From the NCBI GenBank assembly GCA_946490455.1, contig CAMLXE010000103.1, positions 1-6,662 on the forward strand: a stretch of DNA of 6,662 nt. Reading direction: 5' to 3'. Origin of the DNA: an uncultured Desulfovibrio sp. GTDB lineage: Bacteria; Desulfobacterota; Desulfovibrionia; Desulfovibrionales; Desulfovibrionaceae. Positions 1 through 6,202 of this stretch are shown here, piece after piece; the first letter of the stretch is position 1, and every line of letters begins with the position of its first letter. A program made the position numbers and the translations under genes. The notes beneath the pieces are model-generated. The model made no database searches. It worked only from the letters and a program-made list of their open reading frames with translations, and was not told where the DNA came from.

Positions 1-24
1 ATCATCACAAGACGGTCTGTCTGT

Positions 25-64
25 TACAAAAGCCTTTTCTCATCATGATCGACGAGAAAAGGCT
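25..64 (-). terminator. Rho-independent terminator after argB
   Basis: An 11-bp perfect inverted repeat (31-41 with 54-64, arms AGCCTTTTCTC and GAGAAAAGGCT) encloses a 12-nt loop. Read on the minus strand, the stem can be extended by a G-U and an A-U pair, and it runs directly into four U residues (UUUUGU). It begins about 20 nt after the argB stop, where a transcript end is expected. The U tract is short and the stem is A/T-rich in its middle, so termination may be incomplete. The opposite strand lacks a U tract at the far side of the stem, so the structure serves the minus-strand genes. Confidence 0.75.
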
Positions 65-83
65 CTGCAACAGCCAAAAAGAT

Positions 84-992
84 CTAGACACGGTGATCGT
101 CCCTTGGACCCACGATTTCCGTTCCTGCACCCTGATCAGTGAACAGCTCGAGCAATACGCAGTTTTCCACACGACCATCCACAATGACTACGTTTTCCAC
201 TCCCTGCCGGATGGCTTCGAGGCAGCAATTCAGCTTGGGAATCATGCCACCGGATACCGTTCCATTTTCAAAGAGTCCCGGAGCCTCTTCCACTCGAATG
301 GACTCAATAAGCTTCCCTTCAAGGTCAAGGACTCCAGCCACGTCAGTCAGCATGAGCAGCCGCTTTGCCCGCAGAGCTCCGGCTACAGCTCCAGCCACTT
401 CGTCGGCATTGATATTATAGGTATGGCCTTCCGCATCTACTCCCACAGGGGCAATAACGGGGACAAACCCATCCTTCATGAGGGAACGGACAAGAGACGT
501 TTCCACACCGGTTACACGCCCTACATTCCCAAGATCAATGATTTCCGGCGGCTGATTTTCATGGTTGACCACCATGGATTTCTTTTCGGCCCGCAAAAGC
601 ATGGCATCCTTGCCCGACAGGCCCACAGCCCGTGCCCCGGCCCGGTTGATCTGGTTCACAATGTCCTTGTTTACCGAGCCTACCAGCACCATTTCCACTA
701 CGTCCATGGTGGCATCATCGGTCACACGAAGTCCTTCCCGGAACTCGGAACGAATTTCAAGCTTTTCCAGCATATTGCCTATCTGAGGACCGCCGCCGTG
801 TACGACAACAGGGTGAATGCCCACAAGTTTCAGCAGCGCCACACTCCGGGCAAAGGACGCCTTGAGCGCCTCGTCCTTCATGGCGTGACCGCCGTACTTG
901 ATAACAATGGTTTCACCGCCAAACTTGCGCAGATACGGCAAACTTTCCACAAGAATCCGGGACTTCAGCCGGGCATCCTGAACTGATTCCAT
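84..992 (-). CDS. argB: Acetylglutamate kinase (ArgB)
   Basis: ArgB phosphorylates N-acetyl-L-glutamate with ATP, the second step of arginine (ornithine) synthesis in the cytoplasm. The 302-residue product has the amino-acid kinase fold throughout. Landmarks are the N-terminal lysine motif KYGGHAM (K32), the glycine loop HGGGPQI (65-71), the R89 region (GLRVTDD), NINADEVAGA (193-202), LTDVAGVLD (215-223) and GGMIPK (248-253). Residues 1-25 form the extra N-terminal segment typical of hexameric, arginine-inhibited ArgB enzymes and absent from the shorter E. coli type. I chose the ATG at 992 because GAGGAAG lies 3 nt before it. An in-frame ATG at 1004 would add MRKI but has no ribosome binding site. 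It starts 16 nt after hslU and is probably cotranscribed with it. V269 sits where arginine-sensitive relatives have a histidine (see findings). Confidence 0.96.
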   Translation of the reverse strand: MESVQDARLKSRILVESLPYLRKFGGETIVIKYGGHAMKDEALKASFARSVALLKLVGIHPVVVHGGGPQIGNMLEKLEIRSEFREGLRVTDDATMDVVEMVLVGSVNKDIVNQINRAGARAVGLSGKDAMLLRAEKKSMVVNHENQPPEIIDLGNVGRVTGVETSLVRSLMKDGFVPVIAPVGVDAEGHTYNINADEVAGAVAGALRAKRLLMLTDVAGVLDLEGKLIESIRVEEAPGLFENGTVSGGMIPKLNCCLEAIRQGVENVVIVDGRVENCVLLELFTDQGAGTEIVGPRDDHRV

Positions 993-995
993 GAT

Positions 996-1002
996 CTTCC
1001 TC
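996..1002 (-). promoter_or_regulatory. argB ribosome binding site
   Basis: GAGGAAG on the minus strand, 3 nt before the ATG at 992 (6 nt from its AGGA core). It overlaps the alternative upstream ATG (1002-1004), which has only UAAACAG before it. This decides the start in favour of 992. The site lies between the hslU stop and argB, consistent with coupled translation. Confidence 0.7.
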
Positions 1003-1008
1003 ATCTGT

Positions 1009-2310
1009 TTAGAGAATAAAACGGCTCAATTCGGTATCGGCACGCACATCGGCAAGCTGGGCCGTCACATAATTTCGATTCACCACCAGTGTAACGCCGG
1101 CACACTCGGACGCATCAAAAGAAATATCCGCAAGAATCTTTTCCATGATGGTGTGCAGTCGACGCGCCCCAATATTTTCTGTTCTCGCGTTCACATCTTC
1201 GGCGAAGGCCGCAATTTCCCGCAGCCCGTCATCGGTAAAGGTCACCGTTACCCCTTCCGTTGCCAGCATGGCCTCATACTGCCGAGTCAGGGCATTGTCC
1301 GGCTCAGTCAGAATGCGGTAGAATTCTTCCTGTCCCAAGGAATTCAGCTCTGCCCGCAATGGGAAACGTCCCTGCAATTCAGGGAAAAGATCCGAAGGCT
1401 TGGACAGATGAAAAGCTCCTGCAGCAATAAAGAGAATATGGTCCGTGTTCACGAGTCCGTACTTGGTATTCACGGCACTGCCTTCCACAATGGGCAGAAG
1501 GTCACGCTGAACCCCCTCACGAGAGATATCGGCAGAACGTTGCTGAGAACCACTGGCCAGCTTGTCAATTTCATCAATAAAAACAATACCCATCTGTTCC
1601 ACACGATCACGGGCCAGATCCACAATCTTGTCTTCATCCACAAGTTTGGCGGATTCCTCGTCCACCAGATGCTTCCAGGCCGCCTCAACCTTCATCTTCC
1701 GACGATGAGAACGGGAGGGGAAAAGTTTGCTGAACGCTCCCTTCATCTGCTCCCCGATCTGCTCCATACCAGGAACACCCATAATACCAATGGGCTGGGC
1801 CTGCTCCGTCACTTCTATTTCCACTTCACGCTCGTTAAGATGCCCCTGCCGAAACAGGTTACGCAACTTCTCACGCGTTCCTTCCCGACGATCCACAGAA
1901 GGAAGCAACAAATCAAGCAGTCGTTCTTCAGCGGCAGCCTCGGCCCGTTCCCGGACCTTTTCCGCCTCTTCCTCCCGTACAAGATTGACGCCGATCTCCA
2001 TAAGATCCCGAATCATGGACTCTACATCGCGACCAACATATCCCACTTCAGTATATTTGGTAGCCTCAACCTTGATGAAAGGAGCCTGACAGAGTCTGGC
2101 CAGCCGTCGGGCAATTTCTGTCTTTCCTACTCCGGTAGGGCCCATCATGATAATATTCCGTGGTGCCACCTCTTCACGCAGCTCCGGAGCCAGTCGCTGC
2201 CGCCGCCAGCGATTCCGCACCGCCACAGCGACCATACGTTTGGCCTGATCCTGCCCAATAATGTATTTATCCAGTTCCGCCACAATCTGACGAGGAGTCA
2301 ATTCGCTCAT
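1009..2310 (-). CDS. hslU: HslU (ClpY), ATPase subunit of the HslUV protease
   Basis: AAA+ unfoldase that forms hexameric rings, unfolds substrate proteins with ATP and threads them into the HslV peptidase in the cytoplasm. At 433 residues it is close to the usual 440-450. The N-terminus (SELTPRQIVAELDKYIIGQ) is the family start. Walker A is GPTGVGKT (57-64) and the substrate-gripping pore loop is GYVG (90-93). A charged, Glu/Arg-rich insertion at about 110-235 is the I-domain that separates HslU from ClpX. Walker B is IVFIDEID (242-249), the arginine-finger segment is ELQGRFPLRAEL (311-322) and sensor 2 is GARRLHT (381-387). The C-terminus ELSRFIL matches the tail that docks into HslV. AAGGAA lies 5 nt before the ATG. 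The hslV partner is not adjacent: livF is the upstream gene, 255 nt away. argB follows after 16 nt. Confidence 0.97.
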   Translation of the reverse strand: MSELTPRQIVAELDKYIIGQDQAKRMVAVAVRNRWRRQRLAPELREEVAPRNIIMMGPTGVGKTEIARRLARLCQAPFIKVEATKYTEVGYVGRDVESMIRDLMEIGVNLVREEEAEKVRERAEAAAEERLLDLLLPSVDRREGTREKLRNLFRQGHLNEREVEIEVTEQAQPIGIMGVPGMEQIGEQMKGAFSKLFPSRSHRRKMKVEAAWKHLVDEESAKLVDEDKIVDLARDRVEQMGIVFIDEIDKLASGSQQRSADISREGVQRDLLPIVEGSAVNTKYGLVNTDHILFIAAGAFHLSKPSDLFPELQGRFPLRAELNSLGQEEFYRILTEPDNALTRQYEAMLATEGVTVTFTDDGLREIAAFAEDVNARTENIGARRLHTIMEKILADISFDASECAGVTLVVNRNYVTAQLADVRADTELSRFIL

Positions 2311-2315
2311 GAATG

Positions 2316-2321
2316 TTCCTT
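2316..2321 (-). promoter_or_regulatory. hslU ribosome binding site
   Basis: AAGGAA on the minus strand, 5 nt before the hslU ATG. It supports the start that gives the canonical HslU N-terminus. Confidence 0.65.
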
Positions 2322-2346
2322 TTCAACAGGTAATGTCTCTTTCTGG

Positions 2347-2368
2347 AGAGAGTCTCTGCACGTCGTGC
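2347..2368 (-). repeat. Two abutting 11-bp inverted repeats in the hslU leader
   Basis: Two perfect palindromes with single-base centres lie end to end: AGAGA-G-TCTCT (2347-2357) and GCACG-T-CGTGC (2358-2368), plus-strand reading. They sit 37-58 nt upstream of the hslU start codon. Single-base centres suit a protein-binding site better than an RNA hairpin, but no known operator is recognised. Such short repeats can arise by chance. Confidence 0.35.
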
Positions 2369-2476
2369 CAAGACAGAGCCACTTCCCGGCGCACACAAAT
2401 TCTGAAGGAGTACACTCAAACGCCAGGTGTGTTCTGCTAACGGAAACTTTCTCTGCTTTCTACATGAAAAAAAATC

Positions 2477-2482
2477 ATTATT
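2477..2482 (-). promoter_or_regulatory. Possible -10 element for hslU-argB
   Basis: AATAAT on the minus strand (5 of 6 matches to TATAAT), followed by a run of eight T residues (2467-2474), 166 nt before hslU. The -35 region at proper spacing is poor (best TTCGCT, spacer 18). The 2311-2565 intergenic region is long enough to hold a promoter, and this is only the best-looking candidate in it. No clear sigma-32 or sigma-54 promoter was found. Confidence 0.2.
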
Positions 2483-2565
2483 CAGACCAATCCGGAGCAG
2501 AGCGAAACCAGAGGCCCTCTCAGCAGCCATTGAAAGCCGCGATACCGGTCTCCTTCCAAAAAGGA

Positions 2566-3273
2566 TCAGGCGCCAAGATAGGCTTCCTGAATGCTGGGAT
2601 TGGCCAGAAGATGCGCAGCCGTATCCTCCATGACAACCCGACCAAGCTCCAGAACATAACCGCGAGTTGCCAGCTTAAGTGCAGCACGGGCATTCTGCTC
2701 AACGATCAGTACCGTTACGCCAGACTGATTGATCTCACGGATGGTCTCGAAAATGGACTTCACAAGCAGCGGAGCCAGCCCAAGGGATGGTTCATCCAGC
2801 AAAAGCAGCCGCGGCTGTCCCATAAGAGCTCGACCAATGGCGAGCATCTGCTGCTCACCGCCAGAAAGTGTTCCGGCCAGCTGGTCCTTACGCTCGTGCA
2901 GCCGTGGGAAAAGATCAAATATCCATTCCAGTGTCTGTTCGGCACGAGCCTTATCACCTACAGTAAAAGCACCAAGACGCAGATTTTCCAATACGGTCAG
3001 GATGCCAAAAACCCTTCGCCCTTCTGGCGACTGTGTCAGGCCACGTCGCACAACTTCGTGACTCGGCAAGGTATGCAGATCTTCGCCACAAAAACGGACA
3101 GCACCGCCAGAAGCACGCACCAGCCCGCTGATAGTCAGCAGAGTCGTGGTCTTTCCGGCGCCGTTTGCTCCAAGGATACTCACGATTTCGCCTTCGTCAA
3201 CGCGCAGGCTCACACCGTGCAGGACTTCCTCCGTCCCATACCCGGCATGCAAATTTTCAACTTCAAGAAACAT
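2566..3273 (-). CDS. livF: Branched-chain amino-acid-type ABC transporter ATPase LivF
   Basis: One of two nucleotide-binding subunits that power the importer from the cytoplasmic face. The 235-residue length is typical. Visible motifs are Walker A GANGAGKTT (35-43), PEGRRVF (83-89, a LivF hallmark), FPRLHER (122-128), ABC signature LSGGEQQ (136-142) and Walker B LLLLDEPSLGLAP (156-168, with D160 and E161). The usual switch histidine is replaced by Q193 in VEQN, which is normal for LivF rather than a defect. The C-terminus EAYLGA is family-typical. GGGAG lies 5 nt before the ATG. It starts 103 nt after livG, in contrast to the overlapping livH-M-G genes, and is the last liv gene before hslU. 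The substrate cannot be read from this subunit. Confidence 0.95.
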   Translation of the reverse strand: MFLEVENLHAGYGTEEVLHGVSLRVDEGEIVSILGANGAGKTTTLLTISGLVRASGGAVRFCGEDLHTLPSHEVVRRGLTQSPEGRRVFGILTVLENLRLGAFTVGDKARAEQTLEWIFDLFPRLHERKDQLAGTLSGGEQQMLAIGRALMGQPRLLLLDEPSLGLAPLLVKSIFETIREINQSGVTVLIVEQNARAALKLATRGYVLELGRVVMEDTAAHLLANPSIQEAYLGA

Positions 3274-3278
3274 CCGAA

Positions 3279-3283
3279 CTCCC
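3279..3283 (-). promoter_or_regulatory. livF ribosome binding site
   Basis: GGGAG on the minus strand, 5 nt before the livF ATG. Because livF does not overlap livG, it needs this site of its own. Confidence 0.55.
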
Positions 3284-3307
3284 GGATTATTACCGCTGAC
3301 CGTCTGT

Positions 3308-3355
3308 CCCCCTCAGTTCATGGCAGGGATGCCACAAGCTACCCTTTTCAGGGGG
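3308..3355 (-). repeat. Nested inverted repeat between livG and livF
   Basis: In the 103-nt gap, a 6-bp G/C-rich stem (3308-3313, ccccct, with 3350-3355, aggggg) encloses a second 5-bp perfect stem (3321-3325 tggca with 3330-3334 tgcca, loop of 4). There is no U tract after it, so it is not a typical terminator. It could protect the livH-M-G message or lower livF expression, which is inference. No coding potential is apparent in the gap. Confidence 0.4.
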
Positions 3356-3376
3356 CTGGTCATTCCGGCAAAACGT

Positions 3377-4138
3377 TCAATCGTCCTGCCCGAGATAGGC
3401 CTCAATGACCCTCGGATCCCGACGCACGACTTCAGGCAGTCCATCGGCAATAAGGGAACCATACTCGAGCACAAGCAGCTTTTCACAGACCTTCATCACA
3501 AGCCCCATGTCATGCTCAATGAGCAGCACAGTCACACCACGCTTGCGAATGGCGTGAATCAGCTCGATCAATACCGCCGTTTCGGGATCGTTCATGCTCC
3601 CCGCCGGCTCGTCAAGGATAATCAGTTTGGGGTCCGAGGCCAGCGCACGGGCCATCTCAAGCAATCGCTGATTTCCATAGGAAAGACTTCCCGCCTCTTC
3701 CGCATAGCTGTCTGCCAGGCCGACGAACTCAAGTTCCGCCATGGCCCGCTCCAGTGCAGCCCGCTCCTCACGCTGCTGTGTAGGCGTGTGAAACATGGAA
3801 CTCAAGATACCACTGTGCATCCGGCAATGACGTCCGGCCAGCACATTTTCCACAAGCGGCAGTGTGGGGAAAAGACGAATGGACTGGAAGGTACGGGCAA
3901 TCCCCAGATTGACAATGGCATGAGGTTTCAGTCCCTTGATGGACTGTCCAGAAAAACGGATGTCCCCACCATCGGGAACATAGTTTCCGGTAATCAGGTT
4001 GAAGACTGTGGTCTTTCCTGCACCGTTGGGTCCAATGAGCCCAACAATGCTCCCCTGCTCCACCTCAAAGGAAACTTCGTTGACCGCGGTCAATCCGCCA
4101 AAAATCTTGGTGACACTCTGAAGGGAAAGCAGACTCAT
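3377..4138 (-). CDS. livG: Branched-chain amino-acid-type ABC transporter ATPase LivG
   Basis: Second nucleotide-binding subunit of the importer. At 253 residues it is of normal length. Walker A is GPNGAGKTT (36-44), the Q-loop is ARTFQSIRLFP (81-91, Q85), the signature is LSYGNQR (152-158), Walker B is LIILDEP (172-178) and the switch histidine is H209 in LIEHDMGLVM. The long segment between the Q-loop and signature (about 100-150) and the ending RVIEAYLG are typical of LivG rather than LivF. The D-loop region reads AGSMNDPET, where relatives usually have AAGLNPxET (see findings). The ATG overlaps the livM stop (ATGA), so translation is probably coupled. AAGGA lies roughly 11 nt upstream, inside livM. 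All catalytic residues are intact. Confidence 0.95.
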   Translation of the reverse strand: MSLLSLQSVTKIFGGLTAVNEVSFEVEQGSIVGLIGPNGAGKTTVFNLITGNYVPDGGDIRFSGQSIKGLKPHAIVNLGIARTFQSIRLFPTLPLVENVLAGRHCRMHSGILSSMFHTPTQQREERAALERAMAELEFVGLADSYAEEAGSLSYGNQRLLEMARALASDPKLIILDEPAGSMNDPETAVLIELIHAIRKRGVTVLLIEHDMGLVMKVCEKLLVLEYGSLIADGLPEVVRRDPRVIEAYLGQDD

Positions 4139-5139
4139 GCCACACCGTCCTTTCGAGTTGTACGTGGCGCCACGGGTGCGCCGAAATCTTTCCCTCGCCG
4201 CAGCAGCCGTCGAACATCATAGCGACGCGGCGCGGGAGGAAAGAGGCCCTGCGGACGCACAACCATCATGATCATCATGGCCAGTCCGAATACCAGCATA
4301 CGAGCGTCAGCGAAATCGCGGAACATTTCCGGCAAGGCCACAATGAGGAGCGTTCCCACAAGGACGCCAATCTGACTGCCACCGGAAAGGATAACCACGA
4401 CAAAGACTATCACCGATTCCCAGAAGGAAAAGGAATTCGGTGAAATGATAGTCATTTTGGTAGCAAAGAGGTTCCCGGCCATTCCTGCCCAGAACGCGCC
4501 GATGACAAAGGCCATGAGCTTGAGCTGAGCCACGTCCATGCCACAGCCTTCGGCCGCCACATCATCTTCCTTGATGCAGTTGAGTGCCCGCCCAAAACGG
4601 GAAACGGAAAGCCAGTGGAAAAGCAACACCGTTATGCCCACGATTCCCCAGACGAGGTAGTAGAACTGGGTGCCCGTCCGAATTTTCATTCCGAAAAGCA
4701 TGGGTCGGGAGATGCCAAAAATACCGTTGGAACCGCCGGTCAGACCACTCACATCATTAATAAGTGCAATCCGGACAATTTCTACAATACCGATTGTCAC
4801 GATAAGCAGGTAGTCCCCTCGCAGATGAATAATGGGGCGGGCCACCACAAGTGCAAACAGGGCGGCAGAAGCACCTGCTACGGGGAGCAAAAAAAGAACA
4901 GGAATCTGATACTGAGTATTCAGAATGGCCGTGACATAGGCCCCCACGGCATAAAAGGCCGCATGCCCCATATGAAAGATACCGGCCTGCCCGAGAATAA
5001 GATTCAGCGACAGGGAAAGCAGTGCATAAAGCCCAACACTTACAGCAACTTCAATCCAGTAGACATCAAGCACAAGTGGCAGCAGTGCAATGACTACGGC
5101 CAGCAGAAAGGGAGAGTAACGTCTTGCGGTATCCATCAT
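4135..5139 (-). CDS. livM: Branched-chain amino-acid-type ABC transporter permease LivM
   Basis: Inner-membrane permease that pairs with LivH to form the translocation path. The 334-residue product is strongly hydrophobic with several membrane segments, the first at about 11-28. Family motifs are GQAGIFHMGHAAFYAVGAY (50-68), GLTGGSNGI (132-140) and the RALNCIKEDDVAAEGCGMD block (184-202). The cytoplasmic coupling loop LSGGSQIGVLVGTLL (251-265), which contacts the ATPases, is less glycine/proline-rich than the common GGxGSxxGP form. The end RPQGLF (295-300) is the family signature, followed by a basic, polar 34-residue tail. Two consecutive ATG codons (5139 and 5136) are possible starts, and the first overlaps the livH stop as ATGA. 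Only a weak, distant AGGG is seen upstream, so translation probably depends on livH. Confidence 0.94.
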   Translation of the reverse strand: MMDTARRYSPFLLAVVIALLPLVLDVYWIEVAVSVGLYALLSLSLNLILGQAGIFHMGHAAFYAVGAYVTAILNTQYQIPVLFLLPVAGASAALFALVVARPIIHLRGDYLLIVTIGIVEIVRIALINDVSGLTGGSNGIFGISRPMLFGMKIRTGTQFYYLVWGIVGITVLLFHWLSVSRFGRALNCIKEDDVAAEGCGMDVAQLKLMAFVIGAFWAGMAGNLFATKMTIISPNSFSFWESVIVFVVVILSGGSQIGVLVGTLLIVALPEMFRDFADARMLVFGLAMMIMMVVRPQGLFPPAPRRYDVRRLLRRGKDFGAPVAPRTTRKDGVA

Positions 5140-6041
5140 AGCTTGTCGGCCACCCTTTCACCGAGCAGCCCGGTAGGCCGGATGATCAGAATGAGAATGA
5201 GAACAAGGAAGGCAATGGCGTCTTTCCAGGCCATGGCCAGATAGGACGCACCAAGCGCCTCGATAACTCCAAGGAGGAGTCCACCGATCATGGCACCAGG
5301 AATATTTCCGATACCGCCGAGGATAGCAGCTGTAAACGCCTTCATGCCGTAGGTCCAGCCCATGGTGAAATCAATCTGGCCGTAGTACATGCCCACCATG
5401 ACTCCGGCCACACCACCAAGGCCAGCACCAAGGAAAAAGACCAGAGAAATGACGCGATCCACATTGATGCCCATGAGTCTGGCCGCCCCCTGATCAATGG
5501 CCACAGCCCGGATAGCTGTTCCCATTCGGGTCCGGTTGATAAAAGTGTAGAGGGCAAGCATCAGCACAAGGGAACTCACAATGACAATGACTCGCATGAT
5601 CGGTACATGCAGTCCAAACAGATCCAGCACCAGCGATGGTCGCAACTCTTCGGGGTAAACATAGAAACGCGCTCCATAAATCAGCATGACCGCATTCTGG
5701 AACACGATTGAGGCGCCAAGCGCGGAAACCACTGCCGCCAGCCGATTTGCCCGGCGCAGAGGTCTGTAGGCAACGCGTTCCAGCGCAACACCGAGCAAGG
5801 CTACCAGTCCGAGAACGATGAGGACCATCAGTCCCACGGCCAGGAACGGCGAAAGGCTGCTGGACAGACCACATGAAACAAGCAAAGTCAGCCCCAGATA
5901 GGCACCGATGGTAAACAGATCCCCATGTGCAAAGTTGATGAGCTTCAGAACACCATAGACCATCGTGTAGCCAAGAGCTACCAAAGCATAAATGCCGCCA
6001 ACCGCAAGACCATTGATAAGTTGCTGTAAAAACTCGTACAT
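5136..6041 (-). CDS. livH: Branched-chain amino-acid-type ABC transporter permease LivH
   Basis: Inner-membrane permease partner of LivM. The 301-residue product is nearly all hydrophobic helices. Hallmarks are the N-terminal INGLAVGGIYALVALG (9-24), GYTMVYGVLKLINFAHGD (24-41), RTRMGTAIRAVAID (170-183), the block ending GINVDRVI (191-198), the coupling loop AAILGGIGNIPGAMIGG (238-254) and the ending RPTGLLGE (288-295). I chose the ATG at 6041 because AAAGGG lies 5 nt before it and the protein then begins as LivH proteins do. A GTG at 6125 would add 28 residues of non-membrane, non-family sequence with no nearby ribosome binding site. The stop overlaps livM by ATGA. A 161-nt spacer with a strong stem-loop separates it from the binding-protein gene. 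Confidence 0.95.
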   Translation of the reverse strand: MYEFLQQLINGLAVGGIYALVALGYTMVYGVLKLINFAHGDLFTIGAYLGLTLLVSCGLSSSLSPFLAVGLMVLIVLGLVALLGVALERVAYRPLRRANRLAAVVSALGASIVFQNAVMLIYGARFYVYPEELRPSLVLDLFGLHVPIMRVIVIVSSLVLMLALYTFINRTRMGTAIRAVAIDQGAARLMGINVDRVISLVFFLGAGLGGVAGVMVGMYYGQIDFTMGWTYGMKAFTAAILGGIGNIPGAMIGGLLLGVIEALGASYLAMAWKDAIAFLVLILILIIRPTGLLGERVADKL

Positions 6042-6046
6042 TGTAA

Positions 6047-6052
6047 CCCTTT
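6047..6052 (-). promoter_or_regulatory. livH ribosome binding site
   Basis: AAAGGG on the minus strand, 5 nt before the ATG at 6041. It favours this start over the in-frame GTG at 6125. Confidence 0.55.
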
Positions 6053-6173
6053 GGGAGAATGTGCCTCCACCGGCCAGAAAAAACGCCACACGGTTCTCCC
6101 CTCCTGAAGTCCCAGGGTGTACCACAAACAGTCCCTGAAAAGGAGGGAAGAACCGGCAGTTCCGGACACGGAA

Positions 6174-6195
6174 GACGGGGAAAAATTTCCCCGTC
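6174..6195 (-). terminator. Stem-loop after the binding-protein gene (attenuator or mRNA-stabilising)
   Basis: A near-perfect palindrome beginning 7 nt after the stop codon: GACGGGG pairs with CCCCGTC, and A/T pairs continue inward to a maximum of 10 bp. Allowing a realistic loop gives 8 bp with six loop bases. On the minus strand it is followed by UUCCGUGU, a poor U tract. It may therefore terminate only part of the transcripts or protect the 3' end of the upstream message. Either would give more binding protein than permease, a common arrangement in ABC importers (inference). Confidence 0.5.
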
Positions 6196-6202
6196 GAACG
6201 TG

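Noticed and set aside
45..986. A 313-codon plus-strand open frame antisense to argB.
   Set aside because: It is codon-aligned with argB, has no family resemblance, and begins inside the loop of the argB terminator.
2356..2372. Sigma-54 promoter resemblance (TTGGCACG ... TGCA on the minus strand).
   Set aside because: The GG-to-GC spacing is two bases shorter than the strict -24/-12 requirement, and the match is explained by the palindrome at 2358-2368.
2409..2440. CIRCE-like heat-shock operator upstream of hslU (TTAGCAGAA ... GAGTGTACT on the minus strand).
   Set aside because: Only 6 of 9 and 5 of 9 bases match the two CIRCE arms, and the spacer is 14 rather than 9 nt.
2267..2530. An 87-codon minus-strand frame spanning the livF-hslU gap.
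   Set aside because: It has no ribosome binding site close to its ATG, overlaps the hslU start by over 40 nt, and its translation resembles no family I know.
2551..2568. Terminator of the liv operon at the livF stop (stem TCCTT/AAGGA).
   Set aside because: The stem is only 5 bp, A/T-rich and not followed by a U tract. The run of eight T residues at 2467-2474 is too far away and lacks a good stem directly before it.
991..3408. An 805-codon open frame on the plus strand, antisense to hslU, the intergenic region and livF.
   Set aside because: It is codon-aligned with hslU and livF on the other strand. Its lack of stops mainly reflects the rarity of TTA, CTA and TCA codons in those genes. The translation has no recognisable domain, and the minus-strand proteins are unambiguous.
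3146..4222. A 358-codon plus-strand open frame antisense to livG.
   Set aside because: It is codon-aligned with livG and explained by the same codon bias. No domain is recognised.
6042..6125. An N-terminal extension of livH from a GTG at 6125.
   Set aside because: It has no nearby ribosome binding site, and the added residues do not resemble LivH. The ATG at 6041 gives the canonical start and has AAAGGG before it.
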